NCBI RefSeq assembly: GCF_014207135.1
Contig: NZ_JACHCC010000012.1
Span: 83,569 to 147,568, forward strand
DNA: 64,000 bases
Direction: 5' to 3'
Origin: Pedobacter cryoconitis
GTDB taxonomy: Bacteria; Bacteroidota; Bacteroidia; Sphingobacteriales; Sphingobacteriaceae
Under the pieces are notes generated by a model that saw only the letters and a list, made by a program, of their open reading frames with translations, was not told where the DNA came from and searched no databases. A program made the position numbers and the translations under genes. Positions 45,358 to 53,051 of this stretch are shown here, piece after piece. Every line of letters begins with the position of its first letter. Position 1 is the first letter of the stretch.

Positions 45358-45428
45358 TTGTGTTCGGTGCTGGAATAGGGTTGGTATAGCTCTGGGCTAT
45401 ACCAACCCTATTTCAGCACCGAACACAA
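45358..45428. terminator. Very long hairpin between alaS and the P-type ATPase
   Basis: A 33-bp inverted repeat with one G-T pair and a 5-nt loop (TCTGG). Left arm 45358-45390, right arm 45396-45428. It sits between convergent genes and lacks a strong T run, so a role other than simple termination is possible. Confidence 0.6.
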
Positions 45429-45458
45429 CACAGAGAATAACCAGACGGTAACCTTATT

Positions 45459-47504
45459 TTACAGCTTTATTTTTTGTATTCTCACTGCATTTAAGATAGC
45501 CAGTAAAGCGACTCCAACATCCGCAATTACAGCTTCCCATAGTGTGGCCACGCCGCCAGCTCCCAGGATCAGTACAATAATTTTTACGCCCATTGCCAGA
45601 GCAATATTCTGCCATACGATACTTTTGGTTAGTCTGCCTATTTTGATTGCAGTTACAATTTTTGAAGGCATATCGTTTTGTATGACAATATCAGCTGTCT
45701 CAATAGTCGCGTCACTTCCTAATCCGCCCATTGCTATCCCAGCGTCAGCCAGTGCAACTACCGGAGCATCATTTATTCCGTCCCCGACAAATGCAATATG
45801 ACGTCCTTCCTGTTTAAGCGCTTCTACCTTTTCAACTTTGTTTTCAGGTAACAGATCTCCGAAAGCACGGTCAATGCCCAGTAATCTTCCCATCTTAGTT
45901 ACAACGGCCTGTTTATCGCCGCTAAGCATGACAGTCCGGATCTTCATCTCATGCATTTCCTTCACCGCCTGCACAGCATCTTCTTTTAATTCATCAGCAA
46001 TAGTTATAAAACCGGCATAACGGCCATCTATAGCTATAACTACTACTGTATCTTCCTCTTTTGCGGCTTCATCAGCATAACTGATGTTAAACTGATCGAG
46101 TAATCTGGTGTTACCAGCCAGTATCTGTCTGCCATCTATTAAGCCCTTAAGGCCTTTGCCTGGAACTTCTTCAACTTCACCGATTATGGTATTCTGTAAT
46201 ACATCGCCCGCCTGTAAAGTAACTGCCACTGCAATAGGGTGAGTTGACTTACTTTCGATAGCAGCTGCTAAACGAAGCAGTTCTTGTGTGTCTCCGTTAA
46301 CAGCTACTATACGCTGTACCTTGAAAACCCCTTTGGTCAGCGTTCCGGTTTTATCCATCACCACTGTATTGATGGTCGTCATCACATCCAGGAAATTAGA
46401 TCCTTTAAACAAGATGCCGTTTTTTGAAGCTAAGCCTATTCCGCCAAAATAACCCAGAGGAATAGATACCACCAAAGCACAAGGGCAGCTGATTACCAGA
46501 AAAACAAGGCCACGGTATAACCAGTCTGCAAAAACATAATCAGTAACAAAGAAATAGGGAAGGCCAACGACAAGTACGGCTAAAGCAAATACAATAGGCG
46601 TATAGACCCTGGCAAAGCGGGAGATAAACAACTGAGTTTTCGATTTCCTTGCGGTTGCATCCTGTACCATTTCCAGTATCCTGCTCAGTTTACTGTCTTT
46701 AAATAGCGTAAGTACTTTGATTTCAACAGCAGTGTTCAGGTTAATCATACCAGCTAATACACTTTCCCCTTTTGTTTTAGAGTCTGGTTTACTTTCCCCG
46801 GTCATTGCAGAAGTATTAAAAGTTCCTTTTTCGGAAACCAGTTCACCATCTAAGGCAACTTTCTCTCCTGGTCTTACCTGGATCATTTCGCCAATCGCCA
46901 CTTCCGAAGGCGCAACTGTAACTACTTTTCCCGCTCTGATCACGTCAACTGTATCCGGGCGGATGTCCAGTAACGCCTTAATACTGCGTTTTGCGTTGGC
47001 TACGGCAGTGTCCTGAAACCATTCACCTATCGAATAGAAAACCATTACTGCTACACCTTCACTATAAGAGCCAATCGCGAAAGCACCAATAGTCGCTACA
47101 CTCATCAGGAAAAATTCATTAAAGAAATCCAGGCGTAGAGCTTTTTTTAAAGCCAGTTTTAAGACGCCATAACCAGCCAGCAGATAAGCTGCGCCAAAAA
47201 TAAGCAAAGACACTAGATTAGTTGGTTTAATGGCGAAACCATATTCCAGGGTAAGCATGATTGCTAATATAGCCAGGGACGACAATAGAGGTAACTGACC
47301 TTTCCAGCCAGAGTTCTCACCTCCGCCGTGATCATGGTCATGATCGTGATCGTGATCGTGGTCGTGGTCGTGATCATGGCTATGATTGTGGCCATCATGT
47401 TTATGCACATGTGGTTTATGTTCTGCTTTTTGTACCGCTTCGGATTTTTCGATTACAATTGTTTCTGTATCACAGCAGGTCCCTATATTTTTTTCGTCTA
47501 TCAT
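45459..47504 (-). CDS. Zn/Cd/Pb-type P1B heavy-metal translocating ATPase
   Basis: 681 residues from the ATG at 47504. The N-terminus has a CC pair (GTCCDTET) and a run of His-Asp repeats. The membrane metal site is ISCPCALVVS, the phosphorylation site DKTGTLTKG, the HP locus KSTHPIAVAV, the nucleotide region GDGINDAPVVALAD, and a final IADVGVALLA segment with the DxG motif that marks P1B-2 (Zn, Cd, Pb) pumps. The His/Asp stretch may bind zinc. A TTG at 47519 gives a longer frame but lacks support. It follows a Fur-family gene with an inverted repeat between the two. Confidence 0.95.
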   Translation of the reverse strand: MIDEKNIGTCCDTETIVIEKSEAVQKAEHKPHVHKHDGHNHSHDHDHDHDHDHDHDHDHGGGENSGWKGQLPLLSSLAILAIMLTLEYGFAIKPTNLVSLLIFGAAYLLAGYGVLKLALKKALRLDFFNEFFLMSVATIGAFAIGSYSEGVAVMVFYSIGEWFQDTAVANAKRSIKALLDIRPDTVDVIRAGKVVTVAPSEVAIGEMIQVRPGEKVALDGELVSEKGTFNTSAMTGESKPDSKTKGESVLAGMINLNTAVEIKVLTLFKDSKLSRILEMVQDATARKSKTQLFISRFARVYTPIVFALAVLVVGLPYFFVTDYVFADWLYRGLVFLVISCPCALVVSIPLGYFGGIGLASKNGILFKGSNFLDVMTTINTVVMDKTGTLTKGVFKVQRIVAVNGDTQELLRLAAAIESKSTHPIAVAVTLQAGDVLQNTIIGEVEEVPGKGLKGLIDGRQILAGNTRLLDQFNISYADEAAKEEDTVVVIAIDGRYAGFITIADELKEDAVQAVKEMHEMKIRTVMLSGDKQAVVTKMGRLLGIDRAFGDLLPENKVEKVEALKQEGRHIAFVGDGINDAPVVALADAGIAMGGLGSDATIETADIVIQNDMPSKIVTAIKIGRLTKSIVWQNIALAMGVKIIVLILGAGGVATLWEAVIADVGVALLAILNAVRIQKIKL
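47328..47390. repeat. Hexanucleotide (GATCGT) microsatellite encoding His-Asp repeats
   Basis: Variants of GATCGT/GGTCGT/GATCAT repeat inside the ATPase gene and translate to the HD tract. The number of units could vary between strains by slippage in multiples of two codons. Confidence 0.75.
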
Positions 47505-47558
47505 AGTAGATTTTGTCAAGGTTTTTCAAGCTAAGTTTTTTAGCTCAGTTTCGATGAA

Positions 47559-47596
47559 CAAAAGTACGATTAATGACAGCGCAATAGCATTGCAAA
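47559..47596 (-). promoter_or_regulatory. Candidate Fur-family operator and promoter of the P-type ATPase gene
   Basis: Minus-strand -7 box TACTTTTG (47559-47566) and an inverted repeat GCAAT-AGC-ATTGC (47581-47593) in the -33 region. The site lies directly downstream of the Fur-family gene and about 77 bp upstream of the ATPase start. Confidence 0.5.
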
Positions 47597-48013
47597 CTAG
47601 CGGACGCACTTGTTGCAGACACCTTTGACGATCAGATTGACCTCTTCAGACTTAAAACCTTCCGGTAATGCAATTTGTGGGATATGGTGTTTAGGCAGGC
47701 AGGAAGTTTCCTTGCAGGTATTACAATAAAAGTGAACATGCAGGTCATGATGATGGCCTGCTTCGCAATCATTCTCGCATAAAGCATATTTGGTCGCCCC
47801 CGAACCGTCATCGATACTATGGACCAGACCTTTTTCTTCAAATTTCTTTAAAGCACGGTATAAAGTAATCCTGTCTGAAGGATCCAATCCTTTCTCCAGA
47901 TCAGTCAGACTGATTGCGGCTGTTTGTTTCAATAGGAAATCCAGAACCAATAACCGCATTGCAGTAGGGTTGATGTCTTTTTGCGTCAGGATATTCTCTA
48001 TGTTTTCAGTCAT
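47597..48013 (-). CDS. Fur family transcriptional regulator (Zur-like)
   Basis: 138 residues. The winged helix contains DLEKGLDPSDRITLYRALKKFEEKG and SIDDGSGATKYALC. The C-terminal half has metal residues in CEAGHHHDLHVHFYCNTCKETSC and a final VCNKCVR, giving two CxxC pairs. Fur, Zur and peroxide-sensing members are hard to separate by sequence. The neighbour, a P1B-2 ATPase, argues for zinc. An intrinsic terminator at 48055-48086 lies just upstream. Confidence 0.9.
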   Translation of the reverse strand: MTENIENILTQKDINPTAMRLLVLDFLLKQTAAISLTDLEKGLDPSDRITLYRALKKFEEKGLVHSIDDGSGATKYALCENDCEAGHHHDLHVHFYCNTCKETSCLPKHHIPQIALPEGFKSEEVNLIVKGVCNKCVR

Positions 48014-48054
48014 GATCAGATTTTGTTGTTGCAGGACGTGAATAGTTCAAAAAA

Positions 48055-48086
48055 AAAGTACCGCGACCCAAAGATCGCGATACTTT
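48055..48086 (-). terminator. Intrinsic terminator of the repeat-protein gene
   Basis: A stem of AAAGTATCGCGATC against GGTCGCGGTACTTT on the minus strand, ending in a T run. The two irregular positions become G-U pairs only in minus-strand RNA, confirming the direction. Confidence 0.75.
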
Positions 48087-48129
48087 ATAAAACTGACAGA
48101 TTATTTCAGTAAATTATTCGTAAAATCTG

Positions 48130-48687
48130 TTAACCCCGTTCTCTGTTACCTCTTCCGTTACCATGGTTCCCTCTGTCTCCATGATCGTTTCCTCTTCCCC
48201 AGCCGTTATGGTTTCCATTATCCCTGTGACCATTTCCTCTGTCCCATCCGTTATGATTACCATTGTCTCTGTGGCCGTTTCCTCTGTCCCAGCCATTATG
48301 ATTACCACGGTTATAATTTCTTCTGTCTACAGTGCGGTAATTATTTGTTACATACTGTGTTCTGTAATAATTATGTCTTCTCCACGGATTTGCATAGTTG
48401 TTGATGACTACTTTTCTTCCACCATATAAATCGTAACCTCTGTATCTCGAAGGTAGTGAACGTGCATATATCCATCTGCTTCCACTTAAATAAACAAACT
48501 GTCTCGTTGGTACACAATAATAACTATCCACATCAGGCAGGTAATAATAATCTACATGATTGTAGCCCCTTGGGCCCCATTGCGGTTGTGAACCAATGTT
48601 AATACTCAAACTCACCTGCGCTTTAGCCGCTGGTGCAGCTGCAAGGGTGGCAATCCCGATAGCAACTATTAAAAGTAATTTTTTCAT
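48130..48687 (-). CDS. Secreted protein with Gly/Asn/Arg-rich C-terminal repeats
   Basis: 185 residues. An N-terminal signal peptide (MKKLLLIVAIGIATLAAAPAAKA) is followed by about 85 residues rich in Tyr and Arg (YYYLPDVDSYYCVPTRQFVY). The tail repeats HNGWDRGNGHRDNGN about three times and ends GNRERG. The repeat is low-complexity, charged and probably unstructured. It is a secreted or cell-surface protein of unknown function, and similar small Gly/Arg-rich proteins occur in this phylum. It is preceded by a terminator for its own message downstream (48055-48086). Confidence 0.75.
   Translation of the reverse strand: MKKLLLIVAIGIATLAAAPAAKAQVSLSINIGSQPQWGPRGYNHVDYYYLPDVDSYYCVPTRQFVYLSGSRWIYARSLPSRYRGYDLYGGRKVVINNYANPWRRHNYYRTQYVTNNYRTVDRRNYNRGNHNGWDRGNGHRDNGNHNGWDRGNGHRDNGNHNGWGRGNDHGDRGNHGNGRGNRERG
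48187..48315. repeat. 45-bp tandem repeat in the secreted-protein gene
   Basis: About 2.8 copies with starts at 48187, 48232 and 48277. One unit encodes 15 residues of the NGWDRGNGHRDNGNH type. Copies differ by several substitutions, so it is an older expansion. Confidence 0.75.
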
Positions 48688-48779
48688 AATAACTCAAATT
48701 TGTGTGTGTATATGAATTGTCAAAGTTTGTGCCAGTATTATAATTGCTCCCTAAATCTGCTGGCATAAACTTATTTGGT

Positions 48780-48787
48780 TATATTTG
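48780..48787 (+). promoter_or_regulatory. -7 box of gatB
   Basis: TATATTTG fits TAnnTTTG and lies 42 bp before the ATG. Confidence 0.4.
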
Positions 48788-48829
48788 TGAGACAGTAATT
48801 CACCATGTTTTTTAATTTATTGCCTTTAA

Positions 48830-50293
48830 ATGAGTACGAAAACTGCTATTTCTCCCTCAGCATATGAATTGGTATCCGGCTTAGAAATTCACGTTCAGTT
48901 AAATACACAATCAAAAATATTTTCTTCGGACAGCGCTGCGTTTGGCGCTAAACCCAATGCCCATATTTCTCCCGTTTCACTGGCTTTACCAGGTGCATTG
49001 CCAAAAATGAATAAAGAGGTAGTGGGGAAAGCAATCCGGATGGGACTTGCTCTTCACTGTACTATTAATCAGACGAACTACTTCGACAGGAAAAATTACT
49101 TCTATGCCGATCTTCCCAAAGGTTATCAGATCACGCAGGATAATAAACCGGTTTGTCAGAATGGGTACATTGACCTTGTACTGAGTGATGGCTCGACAAA
49201 AAGGATAGGGATTAACCGTATCCATATGGAAGAAGATGCTGGTAAAAGTCTGCACGATCAGGATGATAACTATTCTTTTGTTGACCTGAACAGAGCAGGA
49301 GTACCCCTGATCGAAATTGTGACAGAACCAGATATCCGTTCTGCTGAAGAAGCTTCAGTTTTACTGACCGAACTGAGAAAACTGGTAAGGCACTTAAACG
49401 TAGGTGACGGGAATATGGAAGAAGGTAGTTTTCGCTGTGATGCCAACATTTCAATCCGTGAAAACGGAACTACAGATTTTGGTACCCGTTGCGAAGTGAA
49501 AAATCTGAATTCTATCCGTAATGTGCGCAGGGCGATGGAGTTTGAATTTAATCGCCAGCAGGAGATCATTTCGGGCGGAGGTACAATTATTCAGAGTACG
49601 CTTACTTTTGATGCCGATCAGGGAACGACCGCACCAATGCGGACTAAAGAGATGGCTAATGATTACCGTTATTTTCCGGATCCCGATCTGCCACCTTTAT
49701 ATATATCAGATGAATGGCTGGCTGCTTTAAAAGCAGAAATGCCCGCATTGCCCAATGAAATTACAGCAAAACTTAGGGCAGATTTTGGTCTGAGTAATGC
49801 TGAGGCCGTTCTTTTTACAGAAGATACTGCATTGCTCGATTACCTCAATGCAGGCCTGAATCTGGTCAGAAGTCCTAAAAGTCTGATTAACTGGCTTACC
49901 GGGCCGATTAGGGCATTATTGAATGAGCAACACCTGACTATATCCGGATTTGAAGTTAAACCTGCACAGCTTGCTGCAGTCATTAATCTGGTCGAAGACA
50001 AAAAAATAACGCAGCAGATTGCTTTGCAGCAACTGATCCCGGCTATTCAGAAGGCCCCCGGATCAGATGCAGCTGATCTTGCCGGACAACTCAACCTGCT
50101 GATCGTGGAGAACAATAATGAGCTTTCTGATTTCGTTGATCAGGTAATAGAAAAGTTCAAACCACAGGTGCAGGCTTATAAATCCGGTAAAAAAGGAGTT
50201 CTCGGACTTTTTGTAGGCGAGGTGATGAAGCTGGCCAGGGGTAAGGCAGATCCACAGAAGATCAATGAACTACTGCTTGAAAAATTAAAATAA
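48830..50293 (+). CDS. gatB: Asp-tRNA(Asn)/Glu-tRNA(Gln) amidotransferase subunit B
   Basis: 487 residues. Typical GatB blocks are YELVSGLEIHVQLNTQSKIF, FYADLPKGYQITQDNKPVC, NRAGVPLIEIVTEPDIRS, EEGSFRCDANISIR, EVKNLNSIRNVRRA and the C-terminal YqeY-like domain. It binds the mischarged tRNA and the glutamine-derived ammonia. gatC is 31 kb away in the same window. It is followed after 26 bp by the thioredoxin-fold lipoprotein gene. Confidence 0.97.
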   Translation: MSTKTAISPSAYELVSGLEIHVQLNTQSKIFSSDSAAFGAKPNAHISPVSLALPGALPKMNKEVVGKAIRMGLALHCTINQTNYFDRKNYFYADLPKGYQITQDNKPVCQNGYIDLVLSDGSTKRIGINRIHMEEDAGKSLHDQDDNYSFVDLNRAGVPLIEIVTEPDIRSAEEASVLLTELRKLVRHLNVGDGNMEEGSFRCDANISIRENGTTDFGTRCEVKNLNSIRNVRRAMEFEFNRQQEIISGGGTIIQSTLTFDADQGTTAPMRTKEMANDYRYFPDPDLPPLYISDEWLAALKAEMPALPNEITAKLRADFGLSNAEAVLFTEDTALLDYLNAGLNLVRSPKSLINWLTGPIRALLNEQHLTISGFEVKPAQLAAVINLVEDKKITQQIALQQLIPAIQKAPGSDAADLAGQLNLLIVENNNELSDFVDQVIEKFKPQVQAYKSGKKGVLGLFVGEVMKLARGKADPQKINELLLEKLK

Positions 50294-50319
50294 CAATACC
50301 TTTATAAAGTATAAGGATA

Positions 50320-51450
50320 ATGAAGACATTAATAACCACACAAATGAATAAGATAGCCACTCTTTTAGTCGTATGCGCTGCATTTGTTGCCTGTAAAGAC
50401 AATACCAAATTTGAAATCAGCGGTAAGTTTGAACATGCCAAACCACAGACAAAAGTTTATTTATATGGAATTAATAAAGCCAGTGAGACAGCATTGGATT
50501 CCACTGTATTATCTAATAAGGGAGAATTTAAGTTTAGCAGAAGTACTCCTGAAGTAGATTTCTTCAGAATCAAGATTGACAACAGTGAATACATGCTGAT
50601 TGCGAAAAATGGTGATATGATCAAACTGGAAGCAGATCTGACAGATAAGACATTAGCCTATAAGTTATCTGGTGCTGCCGAAGCAGATAAACTGGAAGAG
50701 CTGAATAAAAATAAAAATGAATATGTTGCTAAAATTGCAGCTATACAGGCACAGTTCGAAGAGAATGTAACCAGCCAGCCACAAAACAGAGAGGCGATAG
50801 CCAACCAGATGAGACCTGCTTTAATTAAAGAAAATGAAGGTCTGGTAAATTATATTTTGAAATTCGCGATGGACAATACCAATTCACTGGCTGGATTTTA
50901 TGCCATTAATTCTTTAAACCCGAGTGATTATGAAAAGGAATTAATTGCCTATTCAGAAAAAATCAAAAGCAATTTTAATAAAAATGAAGCTGTCACAGAC
51001 TTTCTGGTAAGAATGGCGAAATTAAAATCTGTACAGATTGGTCAGCTTGCTCCCGATTTCACCATGAATACAATCGATGGTAAAACCGTTAAACTATCAG
51101 ATTTAAGAGGTAAATACGTTTTACTTGACTTTTGGGCTTCGTGGTGTCAGCCATGCAGACAGGAAAATCCAAATGTCGTAAAGGTTTATAATAAGTATAA
51201 AGACAGAAAGTTTACGATCCTTGGTATATCCCTGGATAAAGACCCGGTTGCATGGAAACAGGCAGTAATTGCTGACGGATTGACCTGGACACACGCCAGC
51301 GAATTAAAAGATTTTGAAAGTCCTACAGTAAGAATGTATCAGGTTGAGGCTATTCCAAGCTCATTTATACTGGATCCTACAGGTAAAATTATAGCTAAAA
51401 ACCTTAGAGCAGAAGAACTCGATCAGTTTTTGAATAAAACTTTACGTTAA
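50320..51450 (+). CDS. TlpA-like thioredoxin-fold lipoprotein with DUF4369 domain
   Basis: 376 residues. A lipoprotein signal (IATLLVVCAAFVACKDN) precedes an N-terminal DUF4369 domain (KFEISGKFEHAKPQTKVYLYG). The C-terminal AhpC/TSA-thioredoxin domain has PDFTMNTIDGKTVKLSDL and the active site DFWASWCQPCRQENP (WCxxC). It is probably a periplasmic thiol:disulfide oxidoreductase. The ATG at 50344 is an equally good start. Co-transcription with gatB is likely from spacing only. Confidence 0.9.
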   Translation: MKTLITTQMNKIATLLVVCAAFVACKDNTKFEISGKFEHAKPQTKVYLYGINKASETALDSTVLSNKGEFKFSRSTPEVDFFRIKIDNSEYMLIAKNGDMIKLEADLTDKTLAYKLSGAAEADKLEELNKNKNEYVAKIAAIQAQFEENVTSQPQNREAIANQMRPALIKENEGLVNYILKFAMDNTNSLAGFYAINSLNPSDYEKELIAYSEKIKSNFNKNEAVTDFLVRMAKLKSVQIGQLAPDFTMNTIDGKTVKLSDLRGKYVLLDFWASWCQPCRQENPNVVKVYNKYKDRKFTILGISLDKDPVAWKQAVIADGLTWTHASELKDFESPTVRMYQVEAIPSSFILDPTGKIIAKNLRAEELDQFLNKTLR

Positions 51451-51479
51451 CCCTAATTCAATGTTAAACTATGAGGTGT

Positions 51480-51537
51480 CGTTAACAATTTGTTAACCCA
51501 TGTTTAACCTAGTTATGCAAATGATTACTTAATTTCG
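51480..51537 (+). promoter_or_regulatory. Pho-box-like direct repeats and promoter of the PhoB-like regulator
   Basis: Three imperfect direct repeats with an exact 11-bp period: CGTTAAC at 51480, TGTTAAC at 51491 and GTTTAAC at 51502. These are followed after 21 bp by TAATTTCG (51530-51537), a near -7 element. The repeats stand where a -33 element would be, as expected for an activator of the PhoB type. Confidence 0.5.
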
Positions 51538-51555
51538 TAACAAATATTTAAACAC

Positions 51556-52245
51556 ATGAGCGCCGTAAAACAAAAGATTCTGATAATTGATGATGAACCT
51601 GATATTTTAGAGTTAGTTGAATACAATCTTAAAAAAGAAGGTTACCAGGTTTACCTTGCCAGTAACGGACAGGATGGGATAGCGGTTGCAAAGAAAGTGC
51701 ATCCTGATTTGATTATACTGGATATCATGATGCCTAAAATGGATGGAATTGAAGCCTGTCGTCTGATGCGTGCTATTCCTGAATTTAAAAACACATTTAT
51801 GGTTTTCCTTACAGCCAGAAGTGAAGAGTATTCTGAAATTGCTGGTTTTAACGTAGGTGCAGATGACTATATAGCTAAACCAATTAAGCCCCGTGCCCTG
51901 GTTAGCCGTATTAATGCGATCCTCAGAAGAAACGTAAGTAATGACGAGATTTCAGAAAACAAAGTTGAAATCGGTGATCTGGTTATTGACAGAGAGGCAT
52001 ATCTTGTTTATCAGAGCGGGCAGAAAGTAGTATTGGCAAAGAAAGAATTTGAATTGCTGTATCTGCTGGCTTCTAAACCTGGTAAGGTATACACCCGAGA
52101 GTCTATCCTGAAAAATATCTGGGAAGATTCAGTAGTGGTAACTAACCGGACTATAGATGTGCATATCCGTAAGTTAAGAGAAAAATTAGGAGAAACCTAC
52201 GTCGCAACTGTAAAAGGTGTGGGCTATAAATTCGAACTTTCTTAA
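51556..52245 (+). CDS. OmpR/PhoB family response regulator
   Basis: 229 residues. An N-terminal receiver (ILIIDDEPDILELVEYNLKK, Asp in LIILDIMMPKMDG, FLTARSEE, DDYIAKPIKPR) precedes a winged helix (LVIDREAYLVYQSGQKVVLAKKEFELLYLLAS, RTIDVHIRKLREKLG, VKGVGYKFE). No histidine kinase is adjacent, so it is an orphan here. Its own promoter region carries Pho-box-like repeats, suggesting autoregulation and perhaps phosphate control. Confidence 0.93.
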   Translation: MSAVKQKILIIDDEPDILELVEYNLKKEGYQVYLASNGQDGIAVAKKVHPDLIILDIMMPKMDGIEACRLMRAIPEFKNTFMVFLTARSEEYSEIAGFNVGADDYIAKPIKPRALVSRINAILRRNVSNDEISENKVEIGDLVIDREAYLVYQSGQKVVLAKKEFELLYLLASKPGKVYTRESILKNIWEDSVVVTNRTIDVHIRKLREKLGETYVATVKGVGYKFELS

Positions 52246-52285
52246 TCATTTACATTCTTATTTCAAATGGTATGGGATGAAATTG

Positions 52286-52293
52286 TACTTTTG
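52286..52293 (+). promoter_or_regulatory. -7 box of the RluA-type gene
   Basis: TACTTTTG fits TAnnTTTG. The TTG start of the gene at 52317 follows 24 bp later. Confidence 0.4.
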
Positions 52294-52316
52294 TACTGTT
52301 TTATAAATCCACACCA

Positions 52317-53039
52317 TTGAAATATCCTTCATTCAAAGACCTCATTTTATTCGAAGACGATAATCATATCGTTGTTAATAAGCCGCCATTTGTAGCCTCA
52401 TTAGACGAGCGTGGCGGCTCCGGAGAAGTTAATATACTTCGCCTTGCCAAGCAATATTCGCCTGATGCACAAGTTTGTCACCGTTTAGACAAAGAAACTT
52501 CAGGCGCTATTATAATTGCTAAAAACCCGGAAGCTTACCGTTCTGTATCTATGCAGTTCGAAAAACGAAAAGTTAAAAAGACGTATCATGCCGTTGTTGA
52601 CGGGTTGTTTACCTTTAATGAACTTTTTATAGACCTGCCGATCTTAAATGACGGAAACAGGAGTGTAACCATTGATCGTAAAGAAGGGAAACGGGCAGAA
52701 ACCATTTTTAATTCCATCAAATTTTACAGGCATTATACCTTAATGGAATGTAAGCCAATTACAGGGCGTATGCACCAGATCAGGATTCACCTGGCTACCC
52801 AGCGTGCTGCAATTTGTGGAGATACACTATATAAAGGTAAACCTGTTTTTCTTTCCAGTATCAAAAAAGGATACCGCATTGCGAAAGATGACGAGGAACA
52901 GCCTATTATGAAACGTTTTGCCCTTCATGCAAAACATGTGATATTTAAAGGACTGGATGGTGAGGACATTGAAATCGATGCGCCTTATCCGAAGGACTTT
53001 GCTACGCTGATTAAATTATTAGATAAATTCGATTGCTAA
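52317..53039 (+). CDS. RluA family pseudouridine synthase
   Basis: 240 residues. The catalytic motif is VCHRLDKETSGAIIIAK (HRLDxxTSG with the active Asp) and the following segments KKTYHAVVDG and TGRMHQIRIHLA are typical. It isomerises uridine in rRNA or tRNA. It begins with TTG, with no in-frame ATG nearby. It is followed by the ClC channel gene after 12 bp. Confidence 0.9.
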   Translation: MKYPSFKDLILFEDDNHIVVNKPPFVASLDERGGSGEVNILRLAKQYSPDAQVCHRLDKETSGAIIIAKNPEAYRSVSMQFEKRKVKKTYHAVVDGLFTFNELFIDLPILNDGNRSVTIDRKEGKRAETIFNSIKFYRHYTLMECKPITGRMHQIRIHLATQRAAICGDTLYKGKPVFLSSIKKGYRIAKDDEEQPIMKRFALHAKHVIFKGLDGEDIEIDAPYPKDFATLIKLLDKFDC

Positions 53040-53051
53040 ATACCCAATAGA

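Noticed and set aside
47328..47534. Plus-strand frame of 68 residues rich in Met, Ile and Val opposite the ATPase start.
   Set aside because: It is the complement of the His-Asp repeat and has no independent start signal or family.
48114..48308. Alternative frame of about 64 residues within the Gly/Asn repeat gene.
   Set aside because: It is the same tandem repeat read in another frame. The signal peptide and the terminator support only the longer frame.
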